DNA of 64,000 nucleotides from Aquibacillus kalidii. GTDB lineage: Bacteria; Bacillota; Bacilli; Bacillales; Amphibacillaceae. The position numbers and the translations under genes were made by a program. Below the pieces are notes generated by a model that made no database searches, had not been told where the DNA came from, and saw nothing but the letters and a program-made list of their open reading frames with translations. The stretch is from NCBI RefSeq assembly GCF_014280935.1, contig NZ_JACLZI010000046.1:1-64000 (forward strand), read 5' to 3'. The first letter of the stretch is position 1. Every line of letters starts with the position of its first letter. Below, one piece after another: positions 35,366-44,457 of the stretch.

Positions 35366-35592
35366 CAATAAAAAATTATAAAGCTTTGAAAGACTGAAGT
35401 AGTAAAATGACTCCCTGATATAGAGAGCTAACGGTTGCTGGAAGTTGGCATATAGTCATTTTGTGAATTACGCTCTGGAGCTTCTTCTGGTGACAGAAGA
35501 CGGTGGACCTCATCGTTAATTTCTTAAGTTGGCAATTAGTTTATTGCAACAAGGGTGGTACCGCGACAATCTCGTCCCTTTTTTGGGAGGAG
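35366..35592 (+). promoter_or_regulatory. T-box riboswitch, tyrosine-specific leader of tyrS
   Basis: A canonical T-box. The stem I base GAGAGC (35423-35428) pairs with GCTCT (35472-35476). The specifier codon TAC (Tyr) lies at 35469-35471 immediately before the 3' strand. The T-box sequence AAGGGTGGTACCGCG spans 35551-35565, and CTCGTCCC with a T run (35572-35584) forms the terminator. Uncharged tRNA-Tyr would stabilise the antiterminator and allow tyrS transcription. Confidence 0.95.
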
Positions 35593-35641
35593 TTTTTTTG
35601 TGTTTTATGATTTTTTACAAAAGAAAAGGAGAGTTGATGAT

Positions 35642-36913
35642 ATGCACATACTAGAGGATTTAAAACTACGTGGCCTTATTCAACAAACAACTGATGAAGA
35701 AGGGATTAAGCAGCATCTTGATGAAAACATTGTGACATTGTATGCAGGGTTTGATCCGACTGCTGATAGCCTTCACATTGGACACTTGGTTCCGATATTA
35801 ATGTTGAAACGATTCCAACAAGCAGGGCACCGTCCTATCGCTTTAATTGGTGGTGGAACTGGAATGATTGGGGATCCAAGTGGTAGGTCAACGGAGAGGC
35901 AGCTAAATGACCTTGCAACAGTTCAACATTTTAGTGACCGTATTAAAGAACAATTAGCTAAGATTCTTAACTTTGACGAAGGTGAAAATGCAGCTGTAGC
36001 TAGAAACAACTTTGAATGGTTATCTAAGATGACTATTATCGATTTTTTAAGAGATACAGGTAAGCATTTTGGTATTAATTACATGCTGGCAAAGGATTCC
36101 GTTGAATCAAGGTTAGAAAACGGTATTTCCTTTACAGAGTTCACTTACATGATTTTACAATCCGTTGATTTCTTAAATTTATATGAGAAAGAGAATTGTA
36201 CGCTACAAGTTGGTGGTAGTGATCAATGGGGTAATATAACTGCTGGTATGGAGTTAATTCGTCGTAAGAAGAGTGGGGAAGAACTAGAGGCAAAGGCTTA
36301 TGGGTTAACTGTGCCATTAATTACGAAGTCAGATGGAACCAAGTTTGGTAAAACAGCTGGTGGTGCTGTTTGGCTTGATCCAGCTAAAACATCTCCTTAT
36401 GAGTTCTACCAATTCTGGATTAATACGGATGATCGAGATGTGATTCGTTTTCTTAAATTCTTTACTTTTGTCGGTTTAGATGAAATCAGTGAGCTAGAAA
36501 AAGAATTGGAGACTGCTCCAGAAAAGCGTATTCCACACAAGCGTCTGGCAGAGGAAATGACTAAAATGGTTCATAGCGAAGCGGCGTTACAACAAGCGCT
36601 GAAGATTACTGAAGCATTATTTAGTGGGGAGATCCAAGAGTTGAATGGGGAAGAAATTGAACAAGGCTTTAAGGACGTGCCTTCTATTACAAAAGAAAAG
36701 CAAGAAGTTGGACTTATTGACCTTTTAGTAGAAGCTAAGATTGCTTCTTCAAAGCGACAAGCACGTGAGGATATCCAAAATGGAGCTATTTATATTAATG
36801 GAACAAGAAACCAGGATCTTGCTCATGTTATAGATGTAGCAGATCGAATTGATGATAAGTTCACTATCATACGTCGTGGAAAGAAAAAATATTTCTTAAT
36901 TCGCTTCCAGTAA
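35642..36913 (+). CDS. tyrS: Tyrosyl-tRNA synthetase
   Basis: 423 residues, a class I synthetase that charges tRNA-Tyr. The HIGH motif is in SLHIGHLVP (about 44-52), YAGFDPTADS and the YMILQSVDF and GGSDQWGNIT blocks bind tyrosine, and KFGKT serves as the KMSKS loop. A C-terminal S4 RNA-binding domain (about 355-420) follows. The long frame from 35555 starts within the T-box; AAAGGAGAG fixes the ATG at 35642. Under T-box control, with a terminator after it. Confidence 0.97.
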   Translation: MHILEDLKLRGLIQQTTDEEGIKQHLDENIVTLYAGFDPTADSLHIGHLVPILMLKRFQQAGHRPIALIGGGTGMIGDPSGRSTERQLNDLATVQHFSDRIKEQLAKILNFDEGENAAVARNNFEWLSKMTIIDFLRDTGKHFGINYMLAKDSVESRLENGISFTEFTYMILQSVDFLNLYEKENCTLQVGGSDQWGNITAGMELIRRKKSGEELEAKAYGLTVPLITKSDGTKFGKTAGGAVWLDPAKTSPYEFYQFWINTDDRDVIRFLKFFTFVGLDEISELEKELETAPEKRIPHKRLAEEMTKMVHSEAALQQALKITEALFSGEIQELNGEEIEQGFKDVPSITKEKQEVGLIDLLVEAKIASSKRQAREDIQNGAIYINGTRNQDLAHVIDVADRIDDKFTIIRRGKKKYFLIRFQ

Positions 36914-36920
36914 TTTTTAT

Positions 36921-36958
36921 AAAAGGAGAAGTCTTTATGTAAAGGCTTCTCCTTTTAA
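36921..36958 (+). terminator. Terminator after tyrS
   Basis: AAAAGGAGAAG pairs with CTTCTCCTTTT, enclosing a further short CTTT/AAAG stem. Confidence 0.88.
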
Positions 36959-36999
36959 TTATTTGCAACTGAGTAGAGATAGCTATTAGGGGGCGGGAA

Positions 37000-37467
37000 T
37001 TGGTGAATATACAATTAATAAAGGCCACAAATTCTGATGCTGAATTGCTTTTTGCTATGCAAGTAAAGGCGTTTAAACCTTTACTAAGGAAGCACAGGGA
37101 TTATGACACAAATCCAGCAGCTGAGTCTATTGATAAGATGATGAAAAAAATAAATTGGATCGATGGTACATACTATAAGATTCTACTTAATAATTTAGCT
37201 GTTGGAGGAGTCTTTATCTATTGGAAAGAATATAATGTATTTCGTATTAGTCCACTCTATATTCTGCCAGCATATCAAGGGAATGGGATAGCGCAAAAAG
37301 TGTTACATCAACTGGAGGATATGTATCCAGAAGCGAGATCATGGGAACTTTTTACAATATTTGAGGAAGAACGGAACTGCTATCTATACGAGAAGATGGG
37401 ATTTATCAAAACAGGACCTACTAAGAAAATAAATGAAAGAGCAACGCTTATATTGTATAGGAAATAA
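37000..37467 (+). CDS. GNAT-family N-acetyltransferase
   Basis: 155 residues of the GNAT fold. The acetyl-CoA pyrophosphate loop reads PAYQGNGIAQKVLHQ (Q/R-x-x-G-x-G/A pattern, about 91-105), followed by the C-terminal NCYLYEKMGFIKTG block. The substrate cannot be told. A GGGGGCGGG site precedes a TTG (37000) directly followed by GTG (37003); either may be used. Lies between tyrS and rpsD, where B. subtilis has no such gene, as far as I recall. Confidence 0.85.
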   Translation: MVNIQLIKATNSDAELLFAMQVKAFKPLLRKHRDYDTNPAAESIDKMMKKINWIDGTYYKILLNNLAVGGVFIYWKEYNVFRISPLYILPAYQGNGIAQKVLHQLEDMYPEARSWELFTIFEEERNCYLYEKMGFIKTGPTKKINERATLILYRK

Positions 37468-37480
37468 GCGTTGTTCTTTT

Positions 37481-37717
37481 TTAATCTAAATCTAGATCAG
37501 TGGGATTAACAATGGAGATTAACGATTCCTTAGGATTAATCTTTATACTTTCAAGGAGCATTGCTTTAAATTCAATATCATCTTCATGGAAAGTAATTTG
37601 AGTAATTATTTGGCCAATCTCCTTATCGATTAACACAAATTTGTTGTCCTTTGCGTAATCTTCATGGTCACCTTCCCATTGGATAGTCCACTGATTATAC
37701 TTATATTGATGCTTCAA
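37481..37717 (-). CDS. Small hypothetical protein
   Basis: 78 residues, soluble and acidic, predicted beta-rich with a WTIQWEGDHEDYAKDNKFVLIDKE start. No membrane segment, signal or metal motif. A GAGGTGAT ribosome site 8 bases before the ATG supports a real gene. It lies upstream of nothing on its strand and is convergent with the GNAT gene, separated by only 13 bases. I do not recognise the family. Confidence 0.68.
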   Translation of the reverse strand: MKHQYKYNQWTIQWEGDHEDYAKDNKFVLIDKEIGQIITQITFHEDDIEFKAMLLESIKINPKESLISIVNPTDLDLD

Positions 37718-37824
37718 TTACAATCACCTCAAGCAATAGTTTCCCACATCAGAAATAAGAAATACACAAAAATAAAATCCGACAAATATCGGGTGGTGCA
37801 AGGCACCCAAAAAGTAACAAAATA

Positions 37825-37853
37825 AAAAAGCACCGAGATAACTCGGTGCTTTT
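37825..37853 (-). terminator. Terminator of rpsD
   Basis: AAAGCACCGAG pairs with CTCGGTGCTTT around a 4-base loop, with A/T tracts; located 25 bases after the rpsD stop. Confidence 0.88.
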
Positions 37854-37878
37854 ATCGTAAGTTGAATGAAAATAACTA

Positions 37879-38481
37879 TTAACGAGAGTAGAACTCAACG
37901 ATAAGTGGTTCGTTAATTTCAGCAGGAAGTTCAGAACGTTCTGGTAAACGAGTAAATGTTCCAGAAAGGTTCGCTTCATCAAAAGAAAGATATTCTGGTA
38001 CGAAGTTATTAGCTTCAATAGATTCTTTAATGATATCTAAGTTAGCTGATTTTTCACGAACACTGATTACTTGACCAGGTCTTACACGGTAAGATGGGAT
38101 ATCAACACGTGAACCATCTACAGTGATGTGACCGTGGTTAACTAATTGACGAGCTTGTCTACGAGTACGAGCAAGGCCAAGACGGTAAACAAGGTTATCT
38201 AAACGAGATTCAAGAAGAATCATGAAGTTTTCACCATGGATACCTTTCATTTTACCTGCTTGATCAAACAAGTTACGGAATTGACGTTCGTTTACTCCGT
38301 ACATGAAACGTAGCTTTTGCTTTTCTTGTAGTTGTAAACCGTATTCTGACATTTTCTTACGTTGGTTTGGACCGTGTTGTCCAGGTGCATATGGGCGTTT
38401 TTCTAACTCTTTACCAGTTCCAGTTAGAGAGATCCCAAGACGACGTGACTTTTTCCATACAGATCCTGTATAGCGAGACAT
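37879..38481 (-). CDS. rpsD: 30S ribosomal protein S4
   Basis: 200 residues, the length of B. subtilis S4. It binds 16S rRNA early in 30S assembly. The start [15 protein letters not shown], the [15 protein letters not shown] block and the S4 RNA-binding motif [24 protein letters not shown] (about 92-115) are conserved. Cysteine-free, so not the zinc form. The gene stands alone with a long leader and a consensus promoter, as in B. subtilis, where S4 represses its own translation or transcription. RBS AAAGGAGAAG. Confidence 0.98.
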   Translation of the reverse strand: MSRYTGSVWKKSRRLGISLTGTGKELEKRPYAPGQHGPNQRKKMSEYGLQLQEKQKLRFMYGVNERQFRNLFDQAGKMKGIHGENFMILLESRLDNLVYRLGLARTRRQARQLVNHGHITVDGSRVDIPSYRVRPGQVISVREKSANLDIIKESIEANNFVPEYLSFDEANLSGTFTRLPERSELPAEINEPLIVEFYSR

Positions 38482-38663
38482 TGTACATCTTCTCCTTTAT
38501 TATATATGAATTTGCATAAAAATAAGACAGTGTGTTCCAGTGTCGCTTGACATTTTATTTTCATGTACCATCGCTCCAGCAGCAGAGAGTTACTCGATAC
38601 ACCTCACTTAGGAGGAATAAAATGAACAAGTCGGTGGCTCACAGAGGCTACCTTTTTTACACA
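38482..38663 (-). promoter_or_regulatory. rpsD leader, probable S4 autoregulatory element
   Basis: About 180 untranslated bases separate the rpsD promoter from its ATG and contain several complementary segments, including GGTAGCC-TCTGTGA-GCCACC. In B. subtilis the rpsD leader is the site of autogenous control by S4. I infer the same here from length, position and structure; I did not fold it. The rest of the gene-free region to 38871 holds the promoter and nothing else recognised. Confidence 0.6.
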
Positions 38664-38669
38664 AACTTC

Positions 38670-38698
38670 ATTATAAAATTTTTAGAGATGGAAGTCAA
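38670..38698 (-). promoter_or_regulatory. Strong sigma-A promoter of rpsD
   Basis: On the minus strand TTGACT (38698-38693), a 17-base spacer and a perfect TATAAT (38675-38670). Confidence 0.85.
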
Positions 38699-38871
38699 CC
38701 TTATTGTTTTCAGTAATAAGTATATATAGCATGAAAAAGTAATTAATCACTGATAGTTAGTAAGATCTATTTCCTAAATAATTGAAAATTATTTCCATTT
38801 ATATATAGGAATGTTGAAGCCATTCAGATATAATTAAAATATCAATAGATATTAGCGATAGGTGAGATAAG

Positions 38872-40758
38872 ATGGAACTAAATAGCAGATTGTGGCACGA
38901 ACAATTACAAACTATTTTTTCGAAGAAGTATATCTATAATATTAATGGTTACTCAGGTGATATTGTATCAGAAATCTCAGAACAAATTAAAAGGTTGCTT
39001 GACGCAAAATGTGTAGCGATCTATTTATATGATAGTTGGAAAGATGATTTTGCACTTGCTACTGATTTACCAGAGGAACAAAGTATGTTAAAGCAATATT
39101 TGATTGAGGATGCTGGATTAGATAAATTCACCTATGAAACTGTAAAGCAAGGCTACAATATATTTAAAGGGAATAATTTGTTTAAAGAAACGGTTCTATA
39201 TCGAACATTCTTAATTCCTCTTAACAAAGATGAGTTACCATTGGGATTTATTTTAATTTCCTTCCCAAACCTCTTTCAAATCACGGAAGAGAATTTAATT
39301 GAATTAGAAGGGATAGCCCATGAAACGTTTCAATTATTAAATGGATTAGGAAGTTACACCCAAACAAAGGAGAAAGCTAATAAATACGAACTATTATATC
39401 GTGTGACTAAAAAGTTCCATTCATCGATTAATACACACGATGTCTTAACAGAAGTAATAAATACGCTTTCGAGTGTTTATCCAAAATTAGAATATAATTT
39501 ATTTCTTTCCCAAGATTATCAGCATGATAGTGACCTACCAATTAAGTCACTTATTTATAATGATAAGTTTGTTAATAGTGGAAGTGTTCAAGCATTCTTA
39601 ACCGGTAAAATTCAGTTAGAAAAAAGTAAGTGCAATACAAAGTCACACTTTTATGCCCCATTAAAAGGTAAACAAGGAATCTATGGTGTACTTCAAGTAA
39701 CAGCACCGAATACATCTCAATTTCCGGACAGTGATATTGAATTTATTACACTACTCGCTAACACAGCGGGTAATGCATTAGAGAATGCCCAACTATATCA
39801 GCAATCAAAACAGTTAATATCAGATCTCCAATTGATTAATGAAACTTCACATACGCTTAACTCTAAATTCAGATTAATAGAAATTACAGAATACATGAAT
39901 AAACAAATCAAACAATCTTTTAAAGCAGAAGAAGTTGGTTTCTTTCTATTCAGTGATGAAAAAGATCAAGTGTTAGAAGGAAGTACTTCTTTTTTCTTTA
40001 CAAACCAATCAGCCTTATTTGCTTCAGAGATAAATGAGTCTCTCAAAAAGACGAAAGAATCTATGTTCGTCGGTGATTTTCAACATACATACAACGGAAA
40101 GGTATTTCCTTTTTATTCCTTTTTAGCTATTCCAATGATCCAAACGGAAAAAGTAATTGGTGCGATTATGGTATTACACCATACCTCAAATTATTTTTCG
40201 TTTGAATCATTTAAATTAATTAGATCGTTAGTCCACCATTCCACCTTAGCATTTGTGAACTCTATGCTTAGGGAACAACTAGAGCATTTGGTAATAACAG
40301 ATTACTTGAGTCAGTTATATTCTAGGAAATATTTAGATGAAAAACTTCAGGAGTACATCAGCATAGATAATCAAGGAGTTTTCTTGTTAGTTGATATCGA
40401 TGATTTTAAGAAATTTAATGATACCTACGGACATGAAGTGGGGGATGATATTATTGTACAAGTGGCAACTATTATTAAAGATAGTGTAGTTGATAAGGGT
40501 TTTGCCGCAAGATGGGGTGGGGAAGAACTGGCTATCTATTTACCGATGGCTAGCCTAGAGGATGGTCTAACAACCGCGGAACAATTAGTTTATCGAGTAA
40601 GGGAGAACACCAATCCAACTGTAACGATCTCGGTAGGTGTATCTTATTGGAATAATGAAACAGAGGATTCGGAACGAGCGAAGACTATTTTTGACTTTGC
40701 AGACAGTGCGTTATATGAAGCAAAAAGATTAGGGAAAAACTGCGTTGTTCAAGGCTAA
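38872..40758 (+). CDS. GAF-domain diguanylate cyclase (YtrP-like)
   Basis: 628 residues, cytosolic. Three GAF-like sensor regions (about 15-160, 175-310 and 320-465) lead to a GGDEF domain (about 475-628) with an intact active site GGEEL at 549-553 and DIDDFKKFNDTYGHEVGDD at about 508-526. The usual RxxD inhibitory site five residues before GGEEL is absent (DKGFAARW there), so product inhibition is not expected. It should make c-di-GMP in response to an unknown ligand. Position next to rpsD and ytsP matches B. subtilis YtrP. Confidence 0.9.
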   Translation: MELNSRLWHEQLQTIFSKKYIYNINGYSGDIVSEISEQIKRLLDAKCVAIYLYDSWKDDFALATDLPEEQSMLKQYLIEDAGLDKFTYETVKQGYNIFKGNNLFKETVLYRTFLIPLNKDELPLGFILISFPNLFQITEENLIELEGIAHETFQLLNGLGSYTQTKEKANKYELLYRVTKKFHSSINTHDVLTEVINTLSSVYPKLEYNLFLSQDYQHDSDLPIKSLIYNDKFVNSGSVQAFLTGKIQLEKSKCNTKSHFYAPLKGKQGIYGVLQVTAPNTSQFPDSDIEFITLLANTAGNALENAQLYQQSKQLISDLQLINETSHTLNSKFRLIEITEYMNKQIKQSFKAEEVGFFLFSDEKDQVLEGSTSFFFTNQSALFASEINESLKKTKESMFVGDFQHTYNGKVFPFYSFLAIPMIQTEKVIGAIMVLHHTSNYFSFESFKLIRSLVHHSTLAFVNSMLREQLEHLVITDYLSQLYSRKYLDEKLQEYISIDNQGVFLLVDIDDFKKFNDTYGHEVGDDIIVQVATIIKDSVVDKGFAARWGGEELAIYLPMASLEDGLTTAEQLVYRVRENTNPTVTISVGVSYWNNETEDSERAKTIFDFADSALYEAKRLGKNCVVQG

Positions 40759-40769
40759 CTAAACCGATC

Positions 40770-40810
40770 AAAAAAGCGAGAGGACATGAAACAAAATCTT
40801 GTCCTCTTGC
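40770..40810 (-). terminator. Terminator of the free-Met sulfoxide reductase gene
   Basis: GCGAGAGGACA pairs with TGTCCTCTTGC; the T tract (six T) is on the minus strand, though it may also end the convergent cyclase gene. Confidence 0.75.
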
Positions 40811-40831
40811 ATCGTTAGCAATTATATTAGA

Positions 40832-41317
40832 TTAGATATGTTTTTCTAATACCTTCACAAACTTTTCCAAATAAAGCTGATCTTCTTCATCAAAACGGTT
40901 TTTGTTAGGACTATCAATGTCTAAGACACCATACACTTCCCCGTCTTTTATAATAGGTACAACAATTTCTGATTGACTTGCTGCATCACAGGCTATGTGT
41001 CCAGGGAACTGGTTTACATCAGCAACTCTTTGTGTTTGTCTTGTTGCAAAAGCGGTGCCGCAAACTCCTTTTCCACTTTTAATTCTATTACATGCTGGTA
41101 GCCCTTGGAAAGGTCCTAAAACTAGTTCTTCTTCCTCTTCCTTCCATACGTAAAAGCCAACCCAGTTAACATCAGATAGGAATTGGTTTAAGAGTGCTGA
41201 GGCATTTGAAAGATTAGCAATAATATCATTTTCCCCTTCAAGTAAAGCATCAAGTTGCTTTATAACTAGACCGTAATCTTTTTCTTTCGTACCTTCATAT
41301 TGTTGAGCATGAAACAT
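40832..41317 (-). CDS. Free methionine-(R)-sulfoxide reductase (GAF type, YtsP)
   Basis: 161 residues of a single GAF domain. The three redox cysteines of the fRMsr family are present at C76 (LPACNRI), C86 (KGVCGTAF) and C110 (HIACDAAS), and NWVGFYVWK and GVLDIDSP are family blocks. It reduces free Met-R-sulfoxide with thioredoxin-type electrons and so repairs oxidised methionine. Same neighbourhood as B. subtilis YtsP. Convergent with the cyclase gene. Confidence 0.93.
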   Translation of the reverse strand: MFHAQQYEGTKEKDYGLVIKQLDALLEGENDIIANLSNASALLNQFLSDVNWVGFYVWKEEEEELVLGPFQGLPACNRIKSGKGVCGTAFATRQTQRVADVNQFPGHIACDAASQSEIVVPIIKDGEVYGVLDIDSPNKNRFDEEDQLYLEKFVKVLEKHI

Positions 41318-41449
41318 GTATATCCCCCTAGTAGTAAGTTAATTGACAAACATCGAATAATTCGACAAGATTAACACGATATTTGACGATAAAAAATGGA
41401 AGGACTCCTAACATTAATGTCGTAATCAGTAATGAAGGAGATGAAACTG

Positions 41450-42076
41450 ATGAAAAAAAATGAAACAAAGCAGAAAGTTATGGATGCTGCTTGTAGTTTG
41501 TTTTTCGCAAAAGGATTTCATGGTACATCTGTTAGAGATATTGCGAAAAAAGCCGCAGTTAATGTTTCTTTAATAAACTATTACTTTTCTAGTAAGCAAG
41601 GTTTATTAGAGGCAGCTGTTGTTTCTTACTATGAAAAGTATTTAGAACTATTAGAAAATGTACTGGACGATACTGCATCACTAGCTCCTACCTCAAAGCT
41701 AAAAAAACTAATTGAAGCCATTATACAGTATAAACAGAACCAACATCAATTTACATGTTTTATTCAGCGTGAGTTATCAATGGATTCTATTTTTGTTAGG
41801 GAAATGATGGTAACTTACCTAGCAAAAGAGAATTATATGATTAGCAAAGTGTTTAGTAGTGCTTTAGATGGAACACCCTATACCCACATTGATAAGGAGT
41901 TTTTATTGTTTCAGCTTAAAGGGTTATTAAGTACTCCATATATGGCACCAAATGAATGGAAGAATAAAATATTATGGGACCAATCCCATGACTTTTTCAT
42001 AAAAAAATACAGTAAATCTATAAATGATTGGCTCGATTATGTGATTGAAAAACAACAACAGGATAATAGCAGATAA
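41450..42076 (+). CDS. refZ: TetR-family FtsZ-ring regulator RefZ (YttP)
   Basis: 208 residues. An N-terminal TetR helix-turn-helix (about 4-50: ACSLFFAKGFHGTSVRDIAKKA then VSLINYYFSSKQGLL) is followed by an all-helical domain with the RefZ-like FIQRELSMDSIFVREMM stretch. In B. subtilis RefZ binds motifs near the origin and tunes FtsZ-ring position during sporulation. AAGGAG (41435-41440) overlaps the first in-frame ATG codons, so the ATG at 41450 is preferred. It lies just before ezrA, another FtsZ regulator. Confidence 0.9.
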   Translation: MKKNETKQKVMDAACSLFFAKGFHGTSVRDIAKKAAVNVSLINYYFSSKQGLLEAAVVSYYEKYLELLENVLDDTASLAPTSKLKKLIEAIIQYKQNQHQFTCFIQRELSMDSIFVREMMVTYLAKENYMISKVFSSALDGTPYTHIDKEFLLFQLKGLLSTPYMAPNEWKNKILWDQSHDFFIKKYSKSINDWLDYVIEKQQQDNSR

Positions 42077-42325
42077 CAGTAATTTATGACTTCTAGTTAC
42101 TACCTTCTTTTCTAATAGAGAGTGGCTTGTAGTTTTGTCCTCATATAGCTGCTCTATTTCCTTATGTCTATTGGTAAAACAAAAATAATGTCAAAACGTA
42201 AATTATTTTGAAAAAATTTAGCAAAAAATAAGGAAGACATGGTATCATAAGTATTAATAATTATTAATGAAAATCCTTGATATTTTTAATTTACATAGAA
42301 TTGTTAAACGGTAAGGAGGATTTAT

Positions 42326-44017
42326 ATGGCCTATGCGATTGGTGGTATACTCGTCATTATTGCCCTTCTGATTCTTGGTTTGATTTTAAGAAAAAGAGTG
42401 TACGATGAGGTAGATCGGTTAGAGAGCTGGAAAATGGATATAATGAATAGAAATGTTACAACGGAATTAGCGAGAGTAAAGAGTTTGAACTTATCTGGTG
42501 AAACGCAAGAAAAATTCGAAGGTTGGAAAGAACGTTGGGATTTAATTCTAACTAGAGAACTACCGGATATGGAAGAATACTTGCTAGACGCTGAAGAAGC
42601 TGCTGATAGATTTAGAATGCGCTTGTCCAAAAAAAATCTGCGCGCAGTTGAAGAAAACCTTCAAAATATTGAGAAAAACATCGTGCAAATGTTTGATGAG
42701 TTAGAAAGCTTATTAGATTCAGAGCAGAGAAGTAGAAAAGAAGTAGAAGAAACTCTGCCTATTATTAAGTCCCTAAGAAAACAATTACTTCAAAATCGCC
42801 ACCAATACGGAAAAGCTGAAATAAGGTTTGAGGTAGAAGTGGATGAGTTAGAGCAAGAGCTTAATCATTATTATGAACTGGCTGAATCAGGTAACTATTT
42901 TGAAGCACAACAATTGGTGGATAGCTTAAAAAACAAGTTACAGGAATTGGAAGCGGAAATAATTGAATTCCCTGTGATTTTTAAAAAGTGTAAGCAAGAA
43001 ATTCCAGAACAAATCAAGGACTTGTTAATGGGTATTAATAACATGAAAGCTGATGGATATCGAGTTGACCACTTTGGGTTCGAAAAAGAGCTAACTAAAT
43101 TTCAAGAAATATTAATGGATAGTATCGTTCAGTTGGAAAAAGGTGGCACTTCTGATATTACTGAGCTTATCCAACCAATTGAAGAAAGATTAGCTGAGAT
43201 GTATCAACTTCTTGAGAAAGAAGCAATGGCTAAGTCATATGTGGAAAAACAAGTACCAAGTTACCGTAACTTAATGGAAGAAGTTACGAAGGATTTTAAT
43301 GATACGAAACAAGAGATTACAAAACTTCAAGAAACCTATTATTTAGAGAAAACAGATATTGAACTTCATTTGAGTTTAGAAAAGTGGATCACTCAACTTC
43401 AAAAACAATATGAGCAACTTGAGATAGAAATAGAAGAGCAGAAAGTTAATCATATTGAAATTAGAGAAAAAATGGAAAATGGGTATAAAGAATTAGTTGA
43501 GCTTCAAGAATCTCATAATGATTTTAAAGAACAAATACGAGCCCTTAGAAAAGATGAATTAGAAGCTAAAGAAACAGTTTTAGAAATGCGAAAGCAGCTT
43601 TACGATGTAAATAGAAAGCTGCAAAAAAGTAATATCCCGGGTGTACCAAGTTTTATTTGGGAGTTATTAGAATCAGCATCTGTTAAATGTGATGAAGTGG
43701 TTCAGAAGCTAGATAAACAACCACTTGATATGGGTGAAATTCAATTTGCATTATCTGAGGCAAAAAAAGTTGTACAAAATATGATGGAACAGACAGAGTT
43801 GATTCTAGATCAAGCAAGACTAGTAGAAACAGTCATTCAATATGCTAATCGTTATCGAAGCAAGCATGCTATACTTGCCGCGAAATTATATGAAGCAGAA
43901 TCGATGTTCAGAAACTATCAATATGAAGAAGCATTAGAAGAGGCTGTTAAAGCATTAGAAGAAATTGAACCTGGTGCGCTAAAAAGACTGGAAGAGTACA
44001 GTAAAGTTCCAAGTTGA
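42326..44017 (+). CDS. ezrA: Septation ring formation regulator EzrA
   Basis: 563 residues, essentially the B. subtilis length (562). One N-terminal membrane helix (about 3-21) is followed by spectrin-like coiled-coil repeats to the C-terminus. EzrA inhibits FtsZ polymerisation at the poles and links the Z ring to wall synthesis. The internal EMYQLLEKEAMAKSYVEKQVP and the C-terminal FRNYQYEEALEEAVKALEEIEPGAL regions are typical. RBS AAGGAGG. A small membrane protein gene follows after 6 bases. Confidence 0.96.
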   Translation: MAYAIGGILVIIALLILGLILRKRVYDEVDRLESWKMDIMNRNVTTELARVKSLNLSGETQEKFEGWKERWDLILTRELPDMEEYLLDAEEAADRFRMRLSKKNLRAVEENLQNIEKNIVQMFDELESLLDSEQRSRKEVEETLPIIKSLRKQLLQNRHQYGKAEIRFEVEVDELEQELNHYYELAESGNYFEAQQLVDSLKNKLQELEAEIIEFPVIFKKCKQEIPEQIKDLLMGINNMKADGYRVDHFGFEKELTKFQEILMDSIVQLEKGGTSDITELIQPIEERLAEMYQLLEKEAMAKSYVEKQVPSYRNLMEEVTKDFNDTKQEITKLQETYYLEKTDIELHLSLEKWITQLQKQYEQLEIEIEEQKVNHIEIREKMENGYKELVELQESHNDFKEQIRALRKDELEAKETVLEMRKQLYDVNRKLQKSNIPGVPSFIWELLESASVKCDEVVQKLDKQPLDMGEIQFALSEAKKVVQNMMEQTELILDQARLVETVIQYANRYRSKHAILAAKLYEAESMFRNYQYEEALEEAVKALEEIEPGALKRLEEYSKVPS

Positions 44018-44023
44018 GGAAAA

Positions 44024-44335
44024 GTGGTTTTAGAAATGAAATGGATAATATCTGCATTGAGTGTTGTTTCAATTTTGATATGGTTGGCTGTAATTTGGGT
44101 TTTCCTTGGGGATAAACCTTCCAATTATGCCCAAATCCATAGCTTGAATAACACTATACTAACAACGAAAGATTATACTTCAATTGTAGAGTTAGCTGAA
44201 AAGCCAAAAGAAGTTGTACCAAAAGAAATTACTAATGTAAAACAAAGTATCGAAGAAGATAGTTTAAAAAGCTTAGGAGTTACGGAACAAGTATCGATTG
44301 ATACAGTTCTTTCAGCTTTGGGAATTGTTAATTAA
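44024..44335 (+). CDS. Small membrane-anchored hypothetical protein after ezrA
   Basis: 103 residues with one N-terminal membrane helix (about 5-27, MKWIISALSVVSILIWLAVIWVFL) and a charged tail with no motif. It begins 6 bases after the ezrA stop; GAGG just before favours the GTG at 44024, though an ATG at 44036 would keep the whole helix. Co-transcription with ezrA suggests a division-related role, but that is only a guess from position. Terminator follows. Confidence 0.7.
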   Translation: MVLEMKWIISALSVVSILIWLAVIWVFLGDKPSNYAQIHSLNNTILTTKDYTSIVELAEKPKEVVPKEITNVKQSIEEDSLKSLGVTEQVSIDTVLSALGIVN

Positions 44336-44350
44336 ATATTTAGAATGGTC

Positions 44351-44381
44351 AGAAGCCCTTACTAATATGGTAGGGGTTTTT
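44351..44381 (+). terminator. Terminator after the ezrA unit
   Basis: AGCCCTTAC pairs with GGTAGGGGTT using wobbles, followed by TTTTTGG. Confidence 0.65.
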
Positions 44382-44457
44382 GGTTTTTACTGTATTTCAA
44401 TTCTTTAGGATGTGTGTTAATATATTTCAGGTGTAAAGCGGAATGTGGGGGGATATG

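Noticed and set aside
38532-38729. 65-codon plus-strand ORF upstream of rpsD
   Set aside because: Covers the rpsD leader and promoter on the other strand; no ribosome site.
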